Source: Asterella californica | Lineage: Eukaryota; Streptophyta; Marchantiopsida; Marchantiales; Aytoniaceae | DNA length: 64,000 nucleotides | Assembly (NCBI GenBank): GCA_036924285.1 | Contig: JAYKYS010000008.1 | Span: forward strand, 12,261,001 to 12,325,000 | Direction: 5' to 3' | In this document: positions 56,506-64,000 of the stretch, piece after piece | Numbering within the stretch: position 1 is the stretch's first letter | How the letters are laid out: each line of letters starts with the position of its first letter | Notes under the pieces: model-generated | Seen by the model: only the letters and a program-made list of their open reading frames with translations | The model's database searches: none | What the model was told of the DNA's origin: nothing | Translations under genes and position numbers: made by a program

Positions 56506-57456
56506 CTATCTAGCTTGCTTGCCGAATTGACATGCTGCACAGACTCCAGTGGGCTCACTAGATTCGAATTTGGGCAGGCCTGTAACCAGCTCAGAACTCA
56601 GAAGACTTTTCAGCCTCTGAAAGTTTGTGTGCCCAATTCGCTTGTGCCAGATGTCAATGTCAGACACTACTGGACCACTCTGTCCATACATGGCAGCCTG
56701 TAACTTAGGCGCAGATGCATCTAGTTTAAACAGCCTACCACTCTTGATACCTCGAGCTATGACAGTACCATTCGAATCTTCAATAAAGCATCCATCTTTA
56801 TTGAAGCGCACTTGCATACCCTGCTCTATCAACTGTCCTACAGATAGCAGGTTTCTAGTCAACGTGGGTACATGTAAGACATTCCGTATACCCGTAAACG
56901 TTGAAGCAAGAATGTTATCTTTGTGTTGGATCTTGTGCTTGGTGTCATCTTCTGTCATCATAAACTGTGGAGTCTCCACAGGCTCGAGTGAACTAAACCA
57001 CTCCCGATGGGGAGTCATGTGACTGGTGACGTCGGAGTCGATCACCCAATCAGTCTGTGGCTCTAAAGCCGCATAACTCTGATGCGTAGTAATCAGCAAC
57101 TGCTCCGAATAGACATGCTCAGTGACTGCATAGCCTTGCTGGTTGCTGTTACCTTGTTGGGGATTGTTGTCGTGTTGCTGTCTTTGATCGTTCTGCTTCT
57201 TGTAGCACTGATTCGCATTGTGGCCTTGCTTCTTGCAGTAGTTGCAGGAACCAGACGCTCTTATCTTATTGTTGTTGGAACCAGACTGTTGCTGGTTCTG
57301 CTGCGATTGCTGTTGCTGTCCGCGACCCCGTCCACGTCCAACACCTTTGCCACGACCCCTATCTCGAGATCCTCCAGAATCTGCCAAATAGACAGATTCT
57401 TGCTTACCCGTCGAAGTAGAACGCCCCAGTAGCTGCACCTCCTCTCTTAACATCAT
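56506..57456 (-). pseudogene. copia D zinc knuckle, protease and GAG-pre-integrase region
   Basis: An open piece of 316 residues: Arg/Gly-rich tract, zinc knuckle CNYCKKQGHNANQC, a Gln/Asn-rich linker, the protease strand WVIDSDVTSHMTPH (D-S-D where D-S-G is expected), VRFNKDGCFIED, and the HHCC module of integrase (IWHKRIGHTNFQRLKSL, CAACQFGKQAR). It stops at the TAG at 56,506, where relatives continue directly into the integrase core. Confidence 0.8.
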
Positions 57457-58017
57457 AGGAACAAGCTCATCAAACCGAGGAAGGGTTCTCTGGTCGAAAT
57501 CGATGTTATGAACTGTTTGTACTCTGCAGGCAGTCCCTGCAATGTGGCTCCGATCAAGACAGTGGGATCAATTTCGACTTTGACAGAAGATAGTTGATCC
57601 GCGAGCTGCTTGACATGGTTCACATAATCGTTGATGCACATCGACCCCTTCTTCATAGTGTTGAACTGTTGCAGCAATTGCAGCTTCCGCGCCTCTGTTC
57701 CGGATTGAAACAGACGCGCGAGTGCATCCCAAGCTTTCTTGGGCGTATCGCAATCTTGAATGTGACTGATCATCGATGCTGAGACTGTCAGCGCGATGTA
57801 GTGAATAGCTTGGTATGAACGCTTCTTCCACCCCTTGAATTTTGGGTCAGAAATTGACACTTCAGGGCAAGATCTATGGGATCTTATCACTTCTCCTCCT
57901 CAGTGATAAGATCTCATAGATCTTGCCCTGTAAGAAAATCTTCATCCGGAACTTCCACACTTGGTAGTTGTTCTTGTCGAGCTTCTCTCCAATGATCAAA
58001 GACACGGACTCCGTCAT
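57457..58017 (-). pseudogene. gag of copia D, broken by an inverted insertion
   Basis: ATG at 58,017, then GEKLDKNNYQVWKFRMKIFL. After IFLQGK the frame runs into a 29-bp inverted duplication (57,863-57,930) that introduces stops. The normal gag resumes at VSISDPKFKGWKKRSYQAIH and continues through LLQQFNTMKKGSMCINDYV to TSISTREP, where a frameshift near 57,460 moves to the next frame. Confidence 0.8.
57863..57930. repeat. 29-bp-arm hairpin inside copia D gag
   Basis: Arms 57,863-57,891 and 57,902-57,930 are reverse complements with one mismatch, around a 10-base pyrimidine-rich loop. The arm sequence is itself gag coding sequence (LQGQDLWDLIT equivalent), so this is a local inverted duplication of gag, not a structural signal shared by the family; the copy at 41,583 lacks it. 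Confidence 0.85.
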
Positions 58018-58672
58018 AGCTGCAATGTCAAAATTGCTCTGTTCTGTACGCAGAAAACCTCACAAATCCTTCAAGAAACTCGTTCGCCCACACCGCACGA
58101 TCAAGAGTTGTCACAAGTCACAATGAGACGACTCCGCGAACTCCTCCTGCAGCGACAATGAAGAAAGAACCTGTCCGTGAACTGTAGGTGTACAAAACAC
58201 GACGGAAACGTCGAAAGAACACACCAAGAAAGGTCGAAACTAGATCAAATGAGATCGAAAATGGGCGTGCGACCCCTTGAAATTTTCAGAAATTTTCAAA
58301 TAGCTAGGGGTATCCCATATTCGAAACAGTATTTGTTTTAGACTCAAGTCCTAAAACTTTCATTTTGGTCGAAAAAGATCCAATTGAAAATCTGTCGCTG
58401 GAAACCTCCAAATCAATTGAAACTTGGTCCAGTACATAATTCGCACCTTCTGAACAAAACCGATCCCAAAAGGGCTCGTCGACAGATTTCAGCGAGAAAA
58501 AATCGTCTAGGTCTCCGAAATCGCGTTCAAAGTTTCTGGTGGCGAAAAAACGGTTTCGTCTCACCCGAACGCATCAGCAGGATAGTGCTCGACATCAGGC
58601 ACAACTCCGGCTGCTCTCTCATGTACTTCAAACTCCATCTAGCTCATCAGCAAGGGACACACACTCTCACCA

Positions 58673-58684
58673 GCTCTGATACCA
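58673..58684 (-). promoter_or_regulatory. Primer-binding site of copia D (tRNA-iMet)
   Basis: Minus strand TGGTATCAGAGC, immediately next to the 5' LTR with no gap, complementary to the 3' end of initiator-Met tRNA. Confidence 0.92.
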
Positions 58685-58911
58685 TGTAGAAAGATCGATA
58701 CTTCGAGGACATTCCAAGAAGAGAGAGCGAGTAGACAAGGAAGTAAAATAAGAATGAGATGAGAGAGGTTTTGCCTCTCTCTGTATATATAGTGGAGGTG
58801 AGTACAAGGGAAACCCTAATGGTGGGTTAGCCCTCTAACTAACTCTAACAACCCTAACCACTCCGGCTAATGATAGCCGTCGATCTACTAAAGCTTGAGA
58901 CTATATCAACA
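58685..58911 (-). repeat. 5' LTR of copia D
   Basis: Same length and ends as 53,582-53,808, about 96% identical. Contains the TATATATA promoter motif near 58,784 (plus-strand coordinate). Confidence 0.93.
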
Positions 58912-59062
58912 ACTGAGTCGGCCGTACATTCAGCTTTTGAAACCTCCATCCGAAGTAACTCCACCACGGCTACCTCTGACCACCGGAATCACCTAGTTCT
59001 GACACGTGGAGCTCGAGTTACAGCCATTGTTGTTCTCCGGCCCCCTTGAACTTTGAAACGCC

Positions 59063-59427
59063 GTAAGTATCACATCAAGTATGAGTTTCACTTGATTTTT
59101 TGACCCAAGTAAATCACATGACGAGATCTATAATTTGCTACAAAAGATTTGGTACCGACTTGGAGTATCTTTGATGTCATCTCGTCGTAAGTATCACCTC
59201 AGAGTTTCACTTGATTTTTTGACCCAAGTAAATCACATGACGAGATTTATAATTTTCTACAAAAGATTTGGTACCGACTTGGAGTATTTTGATGTCATCT
59301 CGCCGAAAGTATCACCTCAGGTATTAGTTTCACTTGATTTTTTGACCCAAGTAAATCACATGACGAGATCTATAATTTTCTACTAAAGATTTGATACCGA
59401 CTTGAAGTATCTTTGATGCCATCTCGC
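59063..59427 (+). repeat. Three tandem copies of a ~122-bp unit
   Basis: Units lie at 59,063-59,186, 59,187-59,304 and 59,305-59,427. Each runs from (G)TAAGTATCAC through TTTTTTGACCCAAGTAAATC and GGTACCGACTTGGAGTAT to GATGTCATCTCG. Copies differ by scattered substitutions and small indels. Confidence 0.88.
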
Positions 59428-59481
59428 TACCCCAGGACTTAGAAGACCTCGCCGGATTCGTACTAATGACCATGACAACTC

Positions 59482-59985
59482 GAAGGCGAGTTAGTCCTCT
59501 AGCATAAGGTCCATTTCAGAAATCCGGTGGTAAACTCCCTCTAGCATTCACACCAGGTGATTGCACTAGTGCACGAGTAGACGGAGGCGTCCTGCATTCA
59601 CAGTATGTTTAAGAGACATCTAGTGTCCCGCCTGTAGGCAACTTGGTGCCTCACATATTCTCCCGAAGGAGCCAGCCTACTCCAAGCCGGTTGTGAGTTT
59701 GAGGGGATCAAACCTGAAGGCGAGTTAGTCCTCTAGCATAGGGTCCATTTTAGAAATCCGGTGGTAAACTCTCTCTAGCATCCACACCAAGTGACTGCAC
59801 TAGTGCAAGGATAGATGGAGATGTCCCGTATTCACGGTACATCCAGTGTCTCGTCCCTAATCAACTTGGTGCCCCACATATTCCTCCGAAGGGGCCAACC
59901 TACTCCAAGCCGATTGTGAGTCTGAGGGGATTTGATCCGGAGACCTCCTCCCTACAGGTTTGCTCAGCTACCCACGGAAGCCAAT
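59482..59985 (-). repeat. tRNA-derived SINE-like repeat with a doubled body
   Basis: Two ~230-bp copies lie at 59,482-59,715 and 59,716-59,943 (shared GAAGGCGAGTTAGTCCTCTA, ATCCGGTGGTAAACTC). On the minus strand the right end holds pol III boxes: A-box-like TAGCTGAGCAA (59,970-59,960) and, about 23 bases on, GATCAAATC (59,937-59,929), a full match to the B-box core GWTCRANNC. This suggests a SINE transcribed leftwards whose body was duplicated. No target duplication identified. Confidence 0.5.
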
Positions 59986-60427
59986 CTCACAACTGGTTCT
60001 AGAGACCAATTTCTAAGCTAATATGCTAGTAAAGCACGGTATTTCGTCTTTCTTTCACTAACACAAACTTCCATAACTTTCTCTAGATATGGTCTTTTTG
60101 TACATTTAAAAATGCAAATAAATACTACATACTACAATCTACATGAAAATAATCTAAAAAATATTTTTCGAACTCACTCAAATTTATGGTAAATTTCCTA
60201 GTATCAGAAATCTTGTAGAAAACCTCCAAGTAACGTTTCGTCTGCAACTCTGTTTGTAACTTTTGAACATGCCACGGTGATCAGCGCGATAAGACCTACG
60301 CCGTGGTATTTTCAGATATTTGAATGCTCACTTCCTCTAGAATCGACTTCTCTGAGGTCTTAACTTCACTCAGAGAGACTAACTCCTAGCAGAGAGGTGC
60401 ATTATTTACTATGTGAAATGATTCACA
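59986..60427. other. Intergenic stretch, no gene seen
   Basis: AT-rich sequence between the SINE-like repeat and the gypsy scraps, without ORFs or repeats I can name. Confidence 0.5.
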
Positions 60428-60650
60428 TCACGGCAGCGAGAACCATCTGCCTACTGGCATAAGCTATAGGATGATCATGCCCATCTCCATCTAACTAACT
60501 TAATGTTCGTCCAACTGCTACATTGGAGGAATCCATATATAGAATAAATGCTTTACTCCACTCAAGTTTAACAAATATAGGAGTTGTTATCAATGTCTTT
60601 TTCAGCTCCTCAAATGCCTCCTTTGCCTTATCATCCTGATCATTATTATC
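60428..60650 (-). pseudogene. gypsy RNase H fragment
   Basis: On the minus strand this parallels the RNase H region of gypsy C (45,400-45,600). It has the counterparts of ALTTSAPI, FILYMDSSNVAVG and GHDHPIAYASRQ, broken by stops. It is a short scrap of a related element. Confidence 0.6.
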
Positions 60651-60659
60651 ATTGGAGGC

Positions 60660-60895
60660 ATCATTATTGTGATCGAGGAGAGCTGAACATTGATGGAGCT
60701 AAAATGTTCTTCAACAGATGTGGTCTGAATTTAGCTCTTACCACAGCCTACAATCCAAAAGAAAATACGAAGAGTGAAAGTGGTCATCCTCCTATTGCGA
60801 AAGCTTGCAAGGAGAGGGCAAGAAAAGGGCCAAGGATTCTTTCTTTTGCATTATGGGCTTATCGTTCAACTCATATCCAACTTCCAATAGTCTAG
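60660..60895 (+). pseudogene. gypsy integrase fragment
   Basis: On the plus strand: DRGELNIDGAKMFFNRCGLN, then TTAYNPKENTKSESGHPPI (the Glu of the D,D-35-E triad) and SFALWAYRSTHIQ. It resembles the integrase of gypsy B (38,230-38,420). It abuts the opposite-strand RNase H fragment, so two scraps are joined head-on. Confidence 0.65.
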
Positions 60896-62902
60896 CAATA
60901 AATTGCATTAAAATATTTTAGAGCTGTAATCGTTTATTTGAAAGAGGATCTGGAAAGTGTGATTGGACTGATGATGGAGTTCTGAGTGCTTAACTAAACG
61001 TGAGCGTAAGAAGTTTTGTCAAAACTTATATAATGTTGGTTTCAAAAGTTTTCTTTTCCTTTGTAACGATGATGCACCATCAGCAAACTATTGTTGGAGC
61101 AACGTCTTCTCGATCCTTATTCTCACTTCTGTCATTCTTCCTCGATTCTTCTTGCATGTTCTTCCTCATGTAAAGTTCTCGTTAAAGGTTGGGTATGGAG
61201 ATCAAGGAACAATCATGTCACTTATTCACCTTCCTTTGCTACCGATATCTTCTTAGAACATATTATTGGCATGTATTCTTGAACTATCTCTTAAAGTTTT
61301 CATGTGTCTGTCAATCAATGTTATGAATTCCTCCAACATTCCCATCGCGCCTAGGATTTATCATAGAAAACTATGGATCACAAAGTTGAGCTGCTAGAAG
61401 AGGTTAGCTTGCCAATAGTTCTACTCAGCTAAGTACTAAAACTCGACATATTGACTGTTTCGACCTCTTCTGGATGAATCCAGCTTGCTTGTTGTCCACA
61501 AGACCAGGAATGGCTAGTTTCCACGGAAGTGGTGGGAATCAAACACATACAACTTATTAGAAACTGAAGTCTTAGATCAATAAACTGATGAAGGTTACTG
61601 TAACATATAACATCATCCACAAGATATTTGACAAAGTGTAATGTCGTTATTCTTATCATAAACACTTCAAGCATCTCTAGGATTTGAATTATTTAAGAAT
61701 GATCAAAGTCACTCCTCTCTATCACAGAAGTGAAGTAAACAACTCGATACTGAAGTAGTCGACCGTGCATATCAAAATTCACTCTGATGTATGTCACAAT
61801 TGTTCAGTTCCAGTGAATGCATGATTCTGTGTTACTCATTGCAATGAGTAACACAATTTGATACAATTTAATATTTTGAGGAGTTTTGGAATTTTATCCA
61901 ATCCACTGTTTCATTTGAATCAAGTCTTATTGAAACATTAACTTGAAGGCTTGACAGGTTTTATAACGACTTGTAGAAAGTAATTCTTGGTTTATGGCGC
62001 ATATCATAGTGACAAAAGTGTACCTAAAGTTGCATACATGTATGTGGTACTCACTTAGTTTCATTCCATAATAGAAATTATTTCGAAGATAAAACATTTT
62101 CTCGTTTCTAGATCTGTTCTGGTTTTTGTGTAGCTCAGACTTCTTGTGTCTCAATCATATTAGAAGGTTAACCGGGAAATACTTCCTGATATTATATTAC
62201 TAGTAATGGATGAAAGCTTAGGGAAAAGATTAACCTTTGTATATATTTAATTTCGTAGGATATGGACATAGTTATAATAGACAGTGCATGCGGATCAGTC
62301 TGAAGCTTTACCAGACACATTTACCACAATTGCACCACTCTTGGACAAGTCCGCAGCTGTGACACATTTCCGTTAATTAAGTCAGGCAATATACGTGTGA
62401 TGAATTCAAGATTCATAGTCGATCATCTCATCTGTAACCGGATTTCGAGCTCATTGCCACAGTCACCGAGCTCTCCATGAACCTGGTTCTGAGCTCATTA
62501 CCACGATCACGACCGCAGTCACCGAGCTCTCCACACAGTCAAGGCCGTTCTCCGTCATTTTGACTGAAGGTCGTCTCCATTCATTCTGAATTAGGCACAG
62601 TGGTCTCAGGTGTCATCTGGAAGTAAAGAACAATGTCAGTGGTCTCAGATGTCGTCAGGAAGTAAAGAACTACGTGGTCCATAGTAGCACAATGCGCAAT
62701 GTGAGACTTCACTTGTGGCAAAACACCGTGCGCTAACATCGATCTTTCGATCTAATCTTCGCTAATACAACTTGATTGCGTTGTGCAGCCGTGATGTTTT
62801 GTTCTTCTGCTACAGTTCGCAACTACGCGAGACACAACTTGCAGTACTTGGTTGACTGCTTGGAAACTAATATGTGTTGCTCTTATCAGTTACTAAAAGT
62901 TT
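60896..62902. other. Intergenic stretch with a palindrome and short tandem repeats
   Basis: No gene seen. A perfect 28-bp palindrome lies at 61,828-61,855 (half-site TGTGTTACTCATTG). Around 62,447-62,540 the phrase AGTCACCGAGCTCTCCA occurs twice. Around 62,598-62,680 a ~44-bp unit CAGTGGTCTCAG...GGAAGTAAAGAAC occurs twice. Confidence 0.55.
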
Positions 62903-62909
62903 TTGTTAG

Positions 62910-63271
62910 CGTATGCGAAAACTGGATTCAGGACATATGACGGATGCGACACATGCAGCAAGAAATTGTCTGGGTTGTTTTGTTTGAAATGTAGAAATGA
63001 GCACGTGTCTTTGAAAAAATGTTTCAGATTGCAGCTTCTGGTAGCGGACGAGAGTGCCAATGCGTGGATCATAGCATGGGAAGCTGGGAGGGATTTTCTA
63101 GGCGTAAGCGCCTCAGCTTATAGTCTACTGGAACTACGCGGAGAAGATAATGTTCAGATGGATCATATCATTGGTCAGGAGTGGTACTGTCACTTTACAG
63201 TTGTGAAGAGTAAAGTCATTGGCAAAAAATACATTCGGATCGATCAGACACAACCATGTGGAAAACGATAG
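62910..63271 (+). CDS. Exon-like ORF resembling the RPA70 C-terminal zinc/OB-fold domain
   Basis: An open stretch of about 120 residues after a plausible acceptor (TTTTTGTTAG, AG at 62,908-62,909), ending at TAG 63,269. It has a four-Cys zinc site (CDTCSKKL then FCLKC, C-x2-C-x8-C-x2-C) followed by the OB-fold-like FRLQLLVADESANAWIIAWE and SAYSLLELR. In RPA1 and relatives (MEIOB, DDIAS types) a zinc ribbon is embedded in an OB fold with a similar order (V-A-D then W-x(5)E). It could be the last exon of an RPA-like gene, a Helitron-associated RPA gene, or a fragment. Upstream exons were not found. Confidence 0.45.
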
Positions 63272-63341
63272 TTATTTAGTGTCTCTTCGGCTCTTCCAGT
63301 GTTAGAACGAGACGTGTCTACTACTCAATTTCTCACCTCTA

Positions 63342-63371
63342 CCCAGTGTCTGTTATCCAACAGACACTGGG
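63342..63371. repeat. Perfect 13-bp hairpin
   Basis: CCCAGTGTCTGTT and AACAGACACTGGG around a 4-base loop, 71 bases after the stop of the RPA-like ORF. It may be a TE end or fold in a 3' UTR; function unknown. Confidence 0.7.
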
Positions 63372-64000
63372 ACAAACATCACACGAAGCTAGACATCGAC
63401 TCTCGTGCAGACGAGAGACATCAAGTAGCTCATTCTCATGCCACTGATGATTATAAGAGTGATTTTTTCGTTGGATTCTCAATGAGATCTTTGACCGTGT
63501 TGTTATCAATGGTTATGTTCGCATTTGCTATGTTGAAATGGTGGCGCTGATCAATTCTTTGATCACTATGAATATGGATTGTCTTTATGTAGTTCTCATG
63601 TATGGAACGGAGTATTTCTGTGGACCATCATGATGGACTGTCATATGCGTTTGACAGTCCAAATGTACTGCTTACATTTTTAAGTGAATGAATAGAGGTC
63701 GTTCTTTTGATGATAGTCTTCACTAGTGTATATATTCTTTGAAAGAATCGATGCTTTCTGTGCAAAGATCGCAGTACGCAGTACCTTGCCATCATAAACG
63801 ATCGACTCCTGACTTTGGTAGATGACTTTTGGTTGGAAACACCACCATCATGCCTGCAATTATGAGTAGAAAGCTATGCTTGAAGCCAAACTGCGCCTCC
63901 ACATAGTCAGAAATTGTCTGAGTCTGATTGTTGGCTAGCGATACGACCAGGTTAATATTTTCTTCCATCAAATCTTCATATTGAGAGACAACGAGCCCAG
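63372..64000. other. Right end of the window, no gene called
   Basis: A short frame ending at 63,550 has a hydrophobic tail (LLSMVMFAFAMLKWW) but no further support. A second small hairpin (GGACTGTCA / TGACAGTCC) lies near 63,633-63,660. Confidence 0.4.

Larger units (their letters stand above)
53582..58911 (-). mobile_element. Full-length Ty1/copia retrotransposon D
   Basis: 5,330 bp with two 227-bp LTRs (53,582-53,808 and 58,685-58,911), a perfect 5-bp target duplication ACTGA (53,577-53,581 and 58,912-58,916), an iMet primer-binding site and a polypurine tract. The LTRs differ at 9 positions by my count, all transitions. Coding capacity is gag, protease, integrase, RT, RNase H in copia order, with frameshifts and an inverted insertion in gag, so it is not autonomous. 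Confidence 0.93.

Noticed and set aside
59063..59427. Possible CRISPR-like array (regular repeats)
   Set aside because: Only three contiguous ~122-bp units without unique spacers, in a eukaryotic context; an ordinary tandem repeat.
63299..63550. Small membrane protein ORF at the right end
   Set aside because: One short hydrophobic tail only; TTG/ATG start unclear and no homology recognised.

Overview
This window reads as nuclear DNA of a plant-lineage (streptophyte) organism. It holds two nuclear genes for chloroplast proteins: a two-RRM chloroplast ribonucleoprotein at 25.8-26.7 kb, and a PAP/fibrillin gene with GT-AG introns at 28.7-30.6 kb. Almost everything else is LTR retrotransposons of the Ty3/gypsy and Ty1/copia superfamilies, in nested layers of different age. 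The species cannot be read from the sequence. The mixture, and above all a gypsy element carrying a DNA methyltransferase, suggests a non-seed streptophyte (charophyte alga, bryophyte or similar); that is inference.

Layout. 1-4.5 kb: 3' part of a gypsy element (integrase end, then an unusual accessory ORF in CTTCGG/CGAAG-rich DNA, then a TATA box). 4.56-6.1 kb: a decayed relative of that accessory ORF on the opposite strand. 6.1-12.3 kb: no recognisable gene. 12.5-21.8 kb: the most interesting object, a decayed Ty3/gypsy element ordered gag-protease-C5 cytosine DNA methyltransferase-RT-RNase H-integrase-PHD finger between very short LTRs. 21.8-32.0 kb: the host gene island, bracketed by a ~105-bp inverted repeat about 10 kb apart, with an orphan copia LTR plus primer-binding site at 24.5-24.9 kb. 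32.0-51.6 kb: a copia element cut into three pieces that tile one element, broken by a gypsy insertion lacking RT-RNase H (33.8-40.1 kb), by an inversion, and by a young, intact 7.6-kb gypsy element (42,940-50,570; 800-bp LTRs apparently identical; a 1,608-aa gag-pol ORF and an extra upstream zinc-knuckle ORF). 51.6-53.1 kb: a gypsy gag fragment. 53,582-58,911: a full-length copia element with a perfect 5-bp target duplication and 227-bp LTRs about 96% identical. 59-60 kb: tandem repeats and a tRNA-like (SINE-like) unit. 60.4-60.9 kb: gypsy scraps. 62.9-63.3 kb: an exon-like ORF resembling the zinc/OB-fold C-terminal domain of RPA70.

How it fits together. The two host genes converge and act in the plastid (RNA metabolism; lipid/thylakoid structures). 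The methyltransferase element joins a chromatin writer (C5 methyltransferase between protease and RT) and a chromatin reader (PHD finger at the integrase C-terminus) in one retrotransposon. The copy here is broken by stops and frameshifts, but every key methyltransferase motif is still legible. Retrotransposon-borne methyltransferases have been reported in charophytes and dinoflagellates (2018, Nature Communications). I do not know of a description of the combination with a PHD-tailed integrase.
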